A stretch of DNA of 64,000 nucleotides from contig NZ_CADCWD010000033.1 of assembly GCF_902806315.1 (NCBI RefSeq), positions 19,802 through 83,801 of the forward strand, written 5' to 3'. The notes under the pieces were generated by a model. The model had not been told where the DNA came from and did not search any database. It saw only the letters and a list, made by a program, of their open reading frames with translations. The stretch is from an uncultured Sphingosinicella sp. (GTDB lineage: Bacteria > Pseudomonadota > Alphaproteobacteria > Sphingomonadales > Sphingomonadaceae). The position numbers were made by a program, and so were the translations under genes. Below are positions 43,053 through 50,989 of the stretch, in pieces; the first letter of the stretch is position 1, and each line of letters starts with the position of its first letter.

Positions 43053-43071
43053 GCGTGTCAGCCTGACACGC
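43053..43071. promoter_or_regulatory. 19-bp perfect palindrome, candidate operator
   Basis: GCGTGTCAG-C-CTGACACGC: two exact 9-bp arms around one base. It lies 36 bases beyond the -35 of the EcfG-type site and 100 bases before the small gene at 43172. The size and symmetry suit a dimeric repressor (for example TetR-type), but no such gene is near. Confidence 0.5.
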
Positions 43072-43171
43072 ACCTGAACACGAAGGTTGATGCGGAAGGT
43101 GAGACATTCACCTTGTTTTAATCATATTTTTGAATATTTATGCATGACATAGGTTAGTTGAGGCTATTCCA

Positions 43172-43360
43172 ATGAAGACGTTCGAGTGCTCGAAGGAAGC
43201 TCCCTGGGGTATCCACCTCTCGCTTCTCGGCGAGCACTGCCCGCGATGCGGGTGGGAAGCTCCACGGCCCAAGCCCCAGCAGCAAGCGGATCTGCCTGAG
43301 TTCGGCTGGATGCCGTTCGGCGCGATGCTCGCCGCCAGCTTGCCCGTCCTACCGCTCTGA
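43172..43360 (+). CDS. 62-residue protein with a CPRCGW knuckle
   Basis: MKTFECSKEAPWGIHLSLLG followed by EHCPRCGWEAPRPKPQQQ and a hydrophobic C-terminal segment (FGAMLAASLPVLPL). The CxxC pair plus an earlier Cys suggests half of a zinc ribbon. Preceded by TTGAGG and an A+T-rich promoter-like region, unlike its surroundings. No homologue is recognised; it may be real or chance. Confidence 0.45.
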   Translation: MKTFECSKEAPWGIHLSLLGEHCPRCGWEAPRPKPQQQADLPEFGWMPFGAMLAASLPVLPL

Positions 43361-43528
43361 AGCTTCCGGTCCGGCCCTGAAAAGCTCGATCGCCAGCCGG
43401 GCGCAGGCGAAAGGCGCGAGCGTTACCGCCAGAAGGACCACGAGCAGGATCAGCAGATTGCTCCAGCGCGGTCGCCGCGGCTCCCCATCCCTCGGCAGCT
43501 TCAGACCAGATCGTCGGGGATGAACCAA
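43349..43528 (-). CDS. Possible small membrane protein after the phospholipase D-like gene
   Basis: The frame KLPRDGEPRRPRWSNLLILL continues with a hydrophobic segment (VVLLAVTLAPFACARLAIELF) and ends AGPEASER. A start is uncertain: TTG at 43528 or a CTG near 43509, both overlapping the end of the phospholipase gene. One transmembrane span with a basic N-terminus supports a real gene. Overlaps the 43172 gene at its 3' end. Confidence 0.35.
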   Translation of the reverse strand: MVHPRRSGLKLPRDGEPRRPRWSNLLILLVVLLAVTLAPFACARLAIELFRAGPEASER

Positions 43529-45264
43529 TAAGGGCGTGCGAAACGGCGTGCCCGCCCAAGCTGATAGGGAAGCACAAAACCCTGCCGGTCGTGCGGCTCG
43601 GCGCTGCTGTTGAACCCCGCCACGTCGCGCCAGCCTTCGAGATTCATCTGCTCGGGCAAGGCGCCGCCGAACAGCTGCCACCAGAGCTTGCGGCGGAATT
43701 CGGCGATGGCATCGCCCTCTTCCGCCCAGATGAAGCCGAGCTCCGTATCCCATTCGAAGCTGCGGCCGTTGATGTTCGCGGACGATAGCAGACAGACATC
43801 GTCGTCCGCGATCAGCAGCTTGGAATGGATGTGGATGAGGCCGGAGCCGTAGGCGGTGCCGCGTGTTTCTTCGAACTTCTCCTCGTTCGGCTTGACGGGC
43901 TCCTGCTTGGCGAGGGTGAAAAGACCCACGCGGTTCGGTCCCGCCTTGCGAAGCAGTCGGCCGAGCGCACGAGCCTGGAGATGTTCGCCATGGCGGTGGG
44001 CGAGATTGTCGGTCTGCCCTTCGAACGCGATCTCCTCGGGCGCATTGGCCACCAGGATGATGACCTCCAGCTCAGGATGGAGCTTCAGCGCCGCTTCGAC
44101 CCAATCGGCCGCCTCTTTCGAGCGGAAGAATTGCGCTTCGATATAGAGCAGCCGCTTGGCCGAAGTGATGACGCTGCGATGCGCCGCCTTGAGTTCGCGG
44201 ATGCAATGCTTCGGCCCGACCGCGAAGGGGGAGGCATTGCGCTGCGAAAGCGTGCGAACGAGCTGGACCGTCGCATCACCCTGTTTGGAGAGCGGTTCGG
44301 CTGGCGCGGTTATGTCGCTCAACGGGTCCAGCATCAGCTGCCGTCCGCAGCGGCCCGTCCACTCCTCCACCGTCGAGCGGTAGCGCGGCAGTTCGCGATT
44401 CCAGAGCAAGCCGAAGTGCCGCGCGGCGTCTCCCGCAGCGGGACCTTCGATCAGGGCGGAGATGTCGTGCCAGGTCTCGTTCGCGCGCTGGCGGTGGCGG
44501 CGGTCGTCCCAGCGCCGCTCGTCGAGGTCGATCCCGCCGACGATCGCCTTCTCATCGTCCACGACGACGAATTTCTGGTGGTAGGTGGCCGGCCAGAGCC
44601 GCGGCGGCGGAGCGGCCTTCCAGGCGGTTGCCTTCTCCTTTTCCCAGGCAAGGTGCCGCCAGAGGCCGGGCCTCGTATCGAAGCCGCCATCGTCGTTGCG
44701 ACCGCGCCGCAGCAGCTTCTCGACGACCTTGCGGATGCGCCGGCGCAGCAGCGGCCGCAGCAGCTGGCGCCAGCACCAGCCGATCTCGCCTTCATGCTGG
44801 ATGATGATGAGCTGCAGCCGGTGCCGCTCATGCAGTTCCAGCTCTTCGACGACCTGGCGGATGCGCAGATAGGTGTGCCAGGAGCCGGCGTGGAGATAAT
44901 CGGCCAGCACGGGCTCGAAATCGGCAAGGAGGATGCGAACCTCGACGCCGCGCTTCACCGTATGCGAGATCAGCGCCGACCAGTCGTCGAGGCCGAGTTC
45001 CCGCGCCCGTTCGGAACGAAGCTTGGTGTCCGGGTCGAACACGCGGAAGGAGAGCCAGACCGACCTCTTCGCGTCCAGCGCCAGTTGCTCCAGCATCGGG
45101 AACATGTCGGCCGCTTCGATCAGCGGGGTGACGCGGCAGCCCTCGCGCGCCGGGGCGGGCTCAAGCCACTCCGGACCGCTTTCCACGGCGAGCATCGAAT
45201 TGCTCCGATCCAGGAAAAGCGCCTCCGCATACATCGCGGCACGGCGGGGATCGGCTTCTGCCAC
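43501..45264 (-). CDS. Phospholipase D-like protein with two HKD motifs
   Basis: A 587-residue member of the PLD superfamily: first HKD motif HQKFVVVDDEKAIVGGIDL and second HSKLLIADDDVCLLSSANIN, plus the preceding VWLSFRVFDPD segment. No signal peptide is obvious. PLD enzymes hydrolyse or transfer phosphatidyl groups; candidates are cardiolipin synthesis or phospholipid breakdown. Starts with GTG at 45264, sharing one base with the tatC stop (TAGTG), so it is the last gene of the scpA-scpB-tatABC run. Confidence 0.9.
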   Translation of the reverse strand: MAEADPRRAAMYAEALFLDRSNSMLAVESGPEWLEPAPAREGCRVTPLIEAADMFPMLEQLALDAKRSVWLSFRVFDPDTKLRSERARELGLDDWSALISHTVKRGVEVRILLADFEPVLADYLHAGSWHTYLRIRQVVEELELHERHRLQLIIIQHEGEIGWCWRQLLRPLLRRRIRKVVEKLLRRGRNDDGGFDTRPGLWRHLAWEKEKATAWKAAPPPRLWPATYHQKFVVVDDEKAIVGGIDLDERRWDDRRHRQRANETWHDISALIEGPAAGDAARHFGLLWNRELPRYRSTVEEWTGRCGRQLMLDPLSDITAPAEPLSKQGDATVQLVRTLSQRNASPFAVGPKHCIRELKAAHRSVITSAKRLLYIEAQFFRSKEAADWVEAALKLHPELEVIILVANAPEEIAFEGQTDNLAHRHGEHLQARALGRLLRKAGPNRVGLFTLAKQEPVKPNEEKFEETRGTAYGSGLIHIHSKLLIADDDVCLLSSANINGRSFEWDTELGFIWAEEGDAIAEFRRKLWWQLFGGALPEQMNLEGWRDVAGFNSSAEPHDRQGFVLPYQLGRARRFARPYWFIPDDLV

Positions 45265-46037
45265 TACAAGAGTTCACTCCCTGTCGTTTCCCGAGCCCGA
45301 CGCCGCTCGGTAAACCAGATGGCTATCAGCGAGATTTCATAAAGCAGGATAAGCGGCACGGCGAGCATGAATTGCGACAGCACGTCCGGCGGCGTGGCAA
45401 CCGCGGCAATTACGAAGGCAATTAGGATCGCATAACGGCGCCCGCTCTTCAGCTGGTCGCGCGTGACGAGCCCCGCCCGCTCGACCAGCATCAACAGCAC
45501 CGGCAGCAGGAAGGCGATCCCGAACGCCATGATGAAGTGCATGACAAGGCTGAGATATTCCCCGATCGACGGAAGCGCCTCCTGCTCGATGCCGCCCAGA
45601 TTGCCTTGGAAGCTGAGAAAGAAGTGAAAGGCGGTCGGCATCACCCCGTAATAAGCGAGCGCCCCGCCCATCGTGAAAAGGATCGGAGTGGCGATCAGGA
45701 ACGGCAGGAAGGCCCGCTTTTCCTTCGAATACAGCCCAGGCGCTACGAACGCCCAAATCTGATTGGCGATGATTGGGAAAGCAACGAAGAAGGCGGCGAA
45801 GAAGGCCACCCGCACCTCGACGAAGAAAGCCTCGTAAAGCTTGGTGTAGACCAGCTTCCCCTCACCCGGCGGAAAAGCCTGCACCAGCGGCTGGGCGAGG
45901 AAGGCGAAGATGCGGTCGGCGAAGTAGAAGCAGACGCCGAAGGCCGCCAACAAGGCCACGGCTGACCAGATCAGACGCTTTCTCAGCTCCACGAGATGGT
46001 CGAGCAACGGCGCGGCGCTGTCGTCCAGTTCCCTCAA
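45264..46037 (-). CDS. tatC: Twin-arginine translocase subunit TatC
   Basis: Six-helix receptor subunit that binds the twin-arginine signal. The 257-residue protein begins MRELDDSAAPLLDHLVELRK (the conserved HLxELRxR), then FLAQPLVQAFPPGEG, VFPIIANQIWAFVAPGLYSKEKR-type FPIIANQIWAFVAPGL, and PDVLSQFMLAVPLILLYEIS near the end. Overlaps tatB by four bases. The window's phoD is one likely substrate. Confidence 0.97.
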   Translation of the reverse strand: MRELDDSAAPLLDHLVELRKRLIWSAVALLAAFGVCFYFADRIFAFLAQPLVQAFPPGEGKLVYTKLYEAFFVEVRVAFFAAFFVAFPIIANQIWAFVAPGLYSKEKRAFLPFLIATPILFTMGGALAYYGVMPTAFHFFLSFQGNLGGIEQEALPSIGEYLSLVMHFIMAFGIAFLLPVLLMLVERAGLVTRDQLKSGRRYAILIAFVIAAVATPPDVLSQFMLAVPLILLYEISLIAIWFTERRRARETTGSELL

Positions 46038-46408
46038 GGCAGATCCGGTCGCGGCTGCGCGGGCGCCTCGCTCTCCGGCGAAACCGGCTCAGAGTGAGCC
46101 GGCGCCTGGCCCTCGGGCGGGACGGAGTCGGAATGGGCGGGCGGCAGGTGAAGCGGCTGGGGATCGGCGGTGGCGGGGAATTCGCTCATGATCCGCTCAT
46201 TCTCCTCCTTCCACTTCTTGTCCATCTCCTCGAGCTCGGCCTCGCGAATCATGGTGTCGATGCCGGAGCGGAAGTGGCGCGCCATGCCGCGCGCGCGGCC
46301 GACCCACTGCCCCACGGTGCGCATCACCTTGGGCAGGTCCTTGGGCCCGATCACGACCAAGGCGACGAGCGCCACGATCAGCAGCTCGGTGGGGGCGATA
46401 TCGAACAT
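46034..46408 (-). CDS. tatB: Twin-arginine translocase subunit TatB
   Basis: One transmembrane helix at residues 3-20 (DIAPTELLIVALVALVVIGP), then the conserved KDLPKVMRTVGQWVGRARGM amphipathic helix, a charged middle and a long Pro/Ala/Glu-rich C-terminus with repeats of AHSEPV. The length of 124 residues is normal. It lies between tatA and tatC. Confidence 0.95.
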   Translation of the reverse strand: MFDIAPTELLIVALVALVVIGPKDLPKVMRTVGQWVGRARGMARHFRSGIDTMIREAELEEMDKKWKEENERIMSEFPATADPQPLHLPPAHSDSVPPEGQAPAHSEPVSPESEAPAQPRPDLP

Positions 46409-46434
46409 CTACGCGCCTGGGACGCGGGCGCCGT

Positions 46435-46680
46435 TCAGGGTTCGCGCCGCTCGACCGGATCGGCTGCGCGGGTGCGGTCGGCGGTCGCGTCGACGGTGCG
46501 ATCGCCCTCGAGCCGGCGCGCCGTGGCGGGCACCTCGTCATCGTCGGTCATGCCCTTCTTGAAGCTCTTCAGCCCCTTGGCGACGTCGCCCATCATGTCG
46601 GAGAAACGGCCCTTGCCGAACAGCAGGAGGATGATCACCCCCACGATAAGCCAATGCCAGAGGCTGAAACCACCCATCAA
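46435..46680 (-). CDS. tatA: Twin-arginine translocase subunit TatA
   Basis: An 81-residue pore-forming subunit: [20 protein letters not shown] (transmembrane) followed by [20 protein letters not shown], the hinge and amphipathic helix, and an acidic tail. It is 26 bases upstream of tatB and 26 after scpB. Confidence 0.97.
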   Translation of the reverse strand: MMGGFSLWHWLIVGVIILLLFGKGRFSDMMGDVAKGLKSFKKGMTDDDEVPATARRLEGDRTVDATADRTRAADPVERREP

Positions 46681-46706
46681 AATTCTCCAATGAACCTGGG
46701 ACCCAT

Positions 46707-47294
46707 CTAATGCTCTTCGCCCTCACTTTCCAGTTCTAGCTGGCCGAGCTGTTCCAATGCGGCATCGATCGGGTCGAGCAGGCCCGCCGCCTTGAGGTCG
46801 TCGAGGCCCGGCAGATCGCGCCGGCTCTGCAGCCCGAAGTGGGTGAGGAAGCCGACAGTGGTGGCGTAGGTGAGCGGTCGCCCGGGCGCTTCGCGGCGGC
46901 CGGCCGGGCGAACCCAGCCCGCCTCCATCAGCACGTCGAGGGTGCCCTTCGAGATCTGCACGCCCCGGATCGCCTCGATCTCGGCGCGGCTGACCGGCTC
47001 GTGATAGGCGACGATGGCGAGGGTCTCGACAGCGGCGCGGCTGAGCTTCTTTGCATCCTCGCGCTCGCGGCGCAGGATGTGCGCGAGGTCGGGCGCGGTC
47101 TGGAAGTGCCAGCGCTTGCCGCGTTCGACCAGCTCGATGCCGCGCCCGCGATACTGCTCCTCCAGGATCGACAGCGCCTCGGCGACATCGACGTCCGGTC
47201 CGACATGCTCGGCGATTTCGGCGGCGTTGAGCGGCTCGGCGGACGCGAACAAGGTCGCCTCCACCGCCCGCACATCCTCGCCGACTTCGTTCAT
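46707..47294 (-). CDS. scpB: Segregation and condensation protein B
   Basis: Winged-helix partner of SMC-ScpA condensin (195 residues). Seen: [40 protein letters not shown] and [20 protein letters not shown] with [20 protein letters not shown] and [15 protein letters not shown]. Start 47294 is set by the overlap with the scpA stop. Acts in chromosome organisation. Confidence 0.95.
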   Translation of the reverse strand: MNEVGEDVRAVEATLFASAEPLNAAEIAEHVGPDVDVAEALSILEEQYRGRGIELVERGKRWHFQTAPDLAHILRREREDAKKLSRAAVETLAIVAYHEPVSRAEIEAIRGVQISKGTLDVLMEAGWVRPAGRREAPGRPLTYATTVGFLTHFGLQSRRDLPGLDDLKAAGLLDPIDAALEQLGQLELESEGEEH

Positions 47295-48052
47295 GCGGCG
47301 CGGATGTAGAGGGGCGCGAAGGCCGATTGCTGGTCGAGCTCGAGCTTGCCCTGGCGCGCCAGCTCCAGCGTCGCGACGAAGCTGGAGGCGAGCGCGGAGC
47401 GTCGATATTCGCTGTCCTGCGTCTCGGGCAGGAAGGAGCGGATCTCCGCCCATTCAAGCCGCGTGCCGAGCAGCCGCTCGACGCGGGTGAGCGCCTCGTC
47501 CAGCGTCATCACAGGGCGCCGGCCGACGATGTGCACCGCCGGCTCGTTGCGCGCCCGGATCGCGCCATAGGCGCTGATGAGGTCGTACAGCTCGGCCGAC
47601 CAGGCGGATTTCCTCACCACCCGCAGCCCCTCCGGCGCGCTGCGGGCGAAGACGTCGCGGCCGAGCCGGTCGCGCCCGAGCAGCCGCGCCCCCGCCTCTC
47701 GCATCGCGCTGAGACGCTGGAGCCTGAGCTGCAGCCTGACGGCCAGCTCTTCGGGACTGGGATCGGCCGCCTGCTCCTTGGGAAGCAACAGGCAGGATTT
47801 GAGGTAGGCGAGCCAGGCCGCCATCACCAGATAATCGGCCGCGATCTCCAGCTTCAGCTTCTTCGCGTCCGCGATGAAGGTCAAATATTGCTCGACCAAG
47901 GCCAGGATCGAGATCTTCGCAAGGTCCACCTTCTGCGTGCGCGCGAGCGTCAGGAGGAGATCGAGCGGGCCTTCCCATCCATCCAGGTCGAGCGTCAGCC
48001 GATCCGCCTCCGCGACGCGCGGCGCGCCCTCGAAATCCGCATCCGTGAACAT
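47291..48052 (-). CDS. scpA: Segregation and condensation protein A
   Basis: Kleisin subunit of the SMC condensin (253 residues). The conserved start LTLDLDGWEGPLDLLLTLAR with KVDLAKISILALVEQYLTFI is at residues 20-60, followed by AADYLVMAAWLAYLKSCLLL. The C-terminal winged helix is at SFVATLELARQGKLELDQ. Start 48052 avoids the non-conserved basic extension of the longer frame. It is the first gene of the scpA-scpB-tatABC-PLD run. Confidence 0.93.
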   Translation of the reverse strand: MFTDADFEGAPRVAEADRLTLDLDGWEGPLDLLLTLARTQKVDLAKISILALVEQYLTFIADAKKLKLEIAADYLVMAAWLAYLKSCLLLPKEQAADPSPEELAVRLQLRLQRLSAMREAGARLLGRDRLGRDVFARSAPEGLRVVRKSAWSAELYDLISAYGAIRARNEPAVHIVGRRPVMTLDEALTRVERLLGTRLEWAEIRSFLPETQDSEYRRSALASSFVATLELARQGKLELDQQSAFAPLYIRAA

Positions 48053-48103
48053 GTTCGAAAGCTTAGGAGCCCGCCTTGGTCTTGCGAAGCGGAAATGCGC
48101 GAA

Positions 48104-48135
48104 ACGGGAGCCACGCATGGCGTCGTGGCTCCCGT
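48104..48135. terminator. 12-bp perfect hairpin between scpA and urcA
   Basis: ACGGGAGCCACG (48104-48115) and CGTGGCTCCCGT (48124-48135) around an 8-nt loop. It lies just after the urcA stop on the minus strand, so it probably ends that transcript; the T-run is short (GTTTC). Confidence 0.65.
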
Positions 48136-48141
48136 CCCCCC

Positions 48142-48504
48142 TTAGCGGTGCACCCGGACGATAATCGTCCGTTCCCCCTGCACCACCTGAAACCCGGCCA
48201 CGGCGCGGTCGATCTGCCCGGAAGCGTTCGCAATGGCGGTCCTCACACACCTCCGGTCGGCACGCGGCTCCATCAGCGACTTCGTGCCCCGGCTGGTGCA
48301 GAGGCCCGATGCGGCCCAACGGATGCGGCGGTTGAGACTTGCCAATCCTTCGGGTCGGGAAAGATCGAGGTCGTCATAGCCGACATGGGCGGTCCGAACG
48401 TCGCTGGCGGCGGCGACCTCAATGGCCGAGCCGGACGCCACCGCCGCGCCGAGCGAGAAGAGCCCGAACGACGCCGCGATCGTAAGAAGGTATCCGCCGG
48501 TCAT
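48142..48504 (-). CDS. UrcA family secreted protein
   Basis: A 120-residue protein with a signal peptide (LLTIAASFGLFSLGAAVASG, cleavage near residue 24) and the UrcA pattern VGYDDLDLSRPEGLASLNRR, IRWAASGLC and a second Cys in RRCVRTAIANA. UrcA proteins are common in sphingomonads and Caulobacter; the function is unknown. The two Cys are suited to a disulfide in the periplasm. Confidence 0.88.
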   Translation of the reverse strand: MTGGYLLTIAASFGLFSLGAAVASGSAIEVAAASDVRTAHVGYDDLDLSRPEGLASLNRRIRWAASGLCTSRGTKSLMEPRADRRCVRTAIANASGQIDRAVAGFQVVQGERTIIVRVHR

Positions 48505-48595
48505 CTCGATGTCCCCTTCCGCCCGGCTTCATCGCCTTGCAGGTTCGGGATAGGATGCGGAGACGCGGCGATCTTGAGCGGTTGTTGGGGAGATT

Positions 48596-48742
48596 GTGAC
48601 CCAGAATCTTTCCACAATTGGGCCGCAGCCGATCGAGCCGGCGTTGCGGGCAACGCTGGAGCATCTTGCCCCATTCACCGCTGGGCTGGCCGAGCCCTGG
48701 TGGCTGTTCGGGAGCGCGAGACGTTGCTTCGCGCGCTGCTGA
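48596..48742 (+). pseudogene. Truncated nucleotidyltransferase-like remnant
   Basis: A 48-codon frame starting with GTG (GGGGAG before it): VTQNLSTIGPQPIEPALRAT, LEHLAPFTAGLAEP and WWLFGSARRCFARC-stop. The stretch PWWLFGSA resembles the PWWLxGSAAxxLHG start of minimal nucleotidyltransferase-fold proteins. The rest of such a protein is missing: after GSA the frame is lost, and the +1 frame continues ARDVASRAAEALTRLPL. I read it as a decayed gene; a small real ORF is the alternative. Confidence 0.4.
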
Positions 48743-48746
48743 GGCC

Positions 48747-49088
48747 TTAACCCGCCTGCCGCTGGGCTCGCTGGTCCTGCGCCGCGGCCACGATCACGCG
48801 CAGCAGCGCGGGGTGGAGCGGAGCCAGGAAGCGGCAGCCGGCAAGGCGGCTGCTGACCCAGACGATGGTGCCTTCCAGCGGCTCCAGCAACGGAAGCTTG
48901 AGCGACACCTTGCGGCCGACGCTGAGCGGAACCGGCGCAACCAGCTTCGCCCCGTCGGTCGAGATGTCGGTCACGACCACGAAGTCGATCGCTTCGCTGT
49001 CGTTGGCGACCTCCGTGGATATCCGCTCGGTGCGACGGCGGTCGAACAGCGCGCGAAGGCTCCCGGGGATGCGCATCGAACCTGGCAT
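48747..49088 (-). CDS. PilZ domain protein
   Basis: A 113-residue PilZ domain, a c-di-GMP receptor fold. It has RRRTERISTEVAN (RxxxR type), VVTDISTDGAKLVAPVP (the (D/N)xSxxG motif) and EGTIVWVSSRLAGCRFLAPL. The first motif is present, so binding is plausible. Alone as here, it would act on an unknown partner. Confidence 0.82.
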   Translation of the reverse strand: MPGSMRIPGSLRALFDRRRTERISTEVANDSEAIDFVVVTDISTDGAKLVAPVPLSVGRKVSLKLPLLEPLEGTIVWVSSRLAGCRFLAPLHPALLRVIVAAAQDQRAQRQAG

Positions 49089-49098
49089 GGGCCGATCC

Positions 49099-49350
49099 TC
49101 AGCGCGGGCACTGGCGCGCGCGGCGCGGGCCGAGGCCGTAGAGGGCGATCGCTCGCTGCCATGCCTCGATGACAGGAGCCGCGATCCCGTATCGCTCCGC
49201 GGCCTGGTCTATGCCCAACTCGCATCGCGTGACCGCCGCGGCGGCGGCGGCCGCTCGACGGGTCAGTGAGGCCCGGTTGGATGCTCTTGTGTTGCGCAGG
49301 GTGGAAGCTTCGGCTTCCGGCTTTTTTGTGTCACTAATCAATATCATCAC
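49099..49350 (-). CDS. SciP-like DUF1153 protein
   Basis: An 83-residue protein whose C-terminal half, RAAAAAAAVTRCELGIDQAA and ERYGIAAPVIEAWQRAIALYG, follows the DUF1153 pattern, which includes Caulobacter SciP, an inhibitor of CtrA-dependent transcription. The helix-turn-helix part (AERYGIAAPVIEAWQRAI) is the best match; the N-terminus differs. Start: ATG at 49350 (a second ATG at 49347) with AGGTG upstream. A CtrA-like box lies 53 bases upstream of the start codon, as expected for a CtrA-controlled gene. Name inferred, not certain. Confidence 0.6.
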   Translation of the reverse strand: MMILISDTKKPEAEASTLRNTRASNRASLTRRAAAAAAAVTRCELGIDQAAERYGIAAPVIEAWQRAIALYGLGPRRARQCPR

Positions 49351-49402
49351 GCACCTTCCGGTTTAACCCCCCGGTTGGCACGACCGCTGTCGCGGCGGCG
49401 GG

Positions 49403-49417
49403 TTAAGAAAGTGTAAA
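49403..49417. promoter_or_regulatory. CtrA-like box (TTAA-7 nt-TAAA)
   Basis: TTAAGAAAGTGTAAA on the plus strand; on the minus strand it reads TTTA-7 nt-TTAA. This is one mismatch from the CtrA consensus TTAA-7 nt-TTAA, between the divergent SciP-like and DUF423 genes. Confidence 0.45.
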
Positions 49418-49535
49418 CACCGGGCGGAGCTGAAACGAGGCGTGCATTGGGAGCGATGGGCGGTGGAATGAGGGCTGCTTTCACCGGGACGACGGAGTGG
49501 TTGGCGCCCGCACTTGCCGCGCCTAAACGAGCGCC

Positions 49536-49904
49536 GTGAAGCCGCGCTGGATCCTTGTTTCGGGAGCTCTCCTCGCCGCGATAGGCGTCGGCTGCGGCGC
49601 GTTCGGAGCGCATGGCTTGCAGGACATTTTGGGCCCGGTCCGGCTCGGCTGGTGGAACACGGCCGTGCAGTATCAGATGTGGCACGCGGTTGCGCTGGTC
49701 GCGATCACCGCGCTGCCGCTGCAGGGCCGCGGCGCACCGGCGGCGCTGCTTGCGTCGGGCACGACGATCTTCTCGGGCACGCTTTACGTGATGGCGCTCA
49801 CCGACATCCGCTGGCTCGGCGCCGTCACGCCGATCGGCGGGCTGCTGATGATCGCCGGCTGGGCAATGCTCGCATTGCGCGCGTGGCGGCAGCCTCAGGC
49901 GTAA
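49536..49904 (+). CDS. DUF423 family membrane protein (YgdD-like)
   Basis: A 122-residue membrane protein with four hydrophobic segments. Family pattern: LVSGALLAAIGVGCGAFGAH, WWNTAVQYQMWHAVALVAIT, and GTLYVMALTDIRWLGAVTPI with GGLLMIAGWAML. The function is unknown. Starts with GTG. The 3' end overlaps nagZ on the opposite strand by ten bases. Confidence 0.9.
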   Translation: MKPRWILVSGALLAAIGVGCGAFGAHGLQDILGPVRLGWWNTAVQYQMWHAVALVAITALPLQGRGAPAALLASGTTIFSGTLYVMALTDIRWLGAVTPIGGLLMIAGWAMLALRAWRQPQA

Positions 49905-50902
49905 GCGAGCAGTTCGTCGCGGCGCGCGGCGAGCTCCGCGTAATCGGGGCCCGCCCCCTGCCCTTCGACCGTTGCCATGGCGCGGTCGAGGCGGCGGCGG
50001 GCTTGGTCGGACATGTCGCCGAGTTCATTGGCGATGGACTGCATCTCGGCCATGTCGCCGGAGCAGTGCAGGGCCACATCGCATCCGGCCGCGAGCACGC
50101 CGGAGGCGCGAGCACCGAACTCGCCGGACAGAGCGTGCATGCCCAGATCGTCCGACATCAGCCACCCGTCGAAGCCGATGCGGCCGCGGATGATGTCGCC
50201 GATCACCCTGCTTGAAAGGCTGCCGCAATAATTGCGGTCCCAGGCCGTGAAGACGACGTGAGCGGTCATTCCCATCGGCGCCCAGTTGAGGGTGCGGAAC
50301 GGCTCAATGTCGGTTTCCAGCTCCTGCTCGGAAGCGTCGACGACCGGCAGCTCCTTGTGACTGTCGGCCATTGAGCGGCCGTGGCCGGGCATGTGCTTGA
50401 CGACGCCGACCACGCCGCCCGCCTGCAAGCCTTCGAGAACGGCGCGCCCGAGCGCGGCCACCTGCATCGGTTCCGAGCCGAGCGCACGATCGCCGATGAT
50501 GTCGTGAGCGCCCGGCTGGCGGACGTCGAGCAAAGGCAGGCAGTCGACGTTGATGCCGACCTCGCGCAGCGTGACCGCGATCGCCTGGGCGTTGGCGCGG
50601 GCAGCCTCGATCGCTCCCACGGGCGAGATATCGTAGAGTTTGGCAAAGCGCTCGCCGGTCGGGAAAGGCGGCCAGACGGGCGGCTTCATGCGGGCGACGC
50701 GGCCGCCCTCCTGATCGATCAGGATCGGAACGTCGTCGCGGCCGTGGAGCGAACGCAGCTCGTCCGTGAGCGCGCGCACCTGCTCTATGCTGGAGACGTT
50801 GCGCGCGAACAGGATGTAGCCGGCGGGATCGGCGTTCCTGAAGAAGGCCCGTTCGTCGGCGGTCAGGCGCTCGCCCGCCATCCCGTAAATTGCCGGCTGC
50901 AT
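49895..50902 (-). CDS. nagZ: Beta-N-acetylhexosaminidase (NagZ)
   Basis: Cytosolic glycoside hydrolase of family 3 that removes GlcNAc from recycled muropeptides. The 335-residue protein has LIDQEGGRVARMKPP, the catalytic-loop segment VKHMPGHGRSMADSHKELPV (with the conserved Asp/His pair) and VISRVIG-type SSRVIGDIIRGRIGFDGWLM with SDDLGMHAL as nucleophile region. It lies downstream of the SPOR gene on the same strand. Its product influences beta-lactamase induction in other bacteria. Confidence 0.95.
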   Translation of the reverse strand: MQPAIYGMAGERLTADERAFFRNADPAGYILFARNVSSIEQVRALTDELRSLHGRDDVPILIDQEGGRVARMKPPVWPPFPTGERFAKLYDISPVGAIEAARANAQAIAVTLREVGINVDCLPLLDVRQPGAHDIIGDRALGSEPMQVAALGRAVLEGLQAGGVVGVVKHMPGHGRSMADSHKELPVVDASEQELETDIEPFRTLNWAPMGMTAHVVFTAWDRNYCGSLSSRVIGDIIRGRIGFDGWLMSDDLGMHALSGEFGARASGVLAAGCDVALHCSGDMAEMQSIANELGDMSDQARRRLDRAMATVEGQGAGPDYAELAARRDELLAYA

Positions 50903-50989
50903 GTCGAAGCATCCCCTGAAAACAAGCTCATCCCGAGCAGGCCGGAGCCTACTCAGGATGAGCGCGATGGGGAATAGTCGTAAGTGGGT

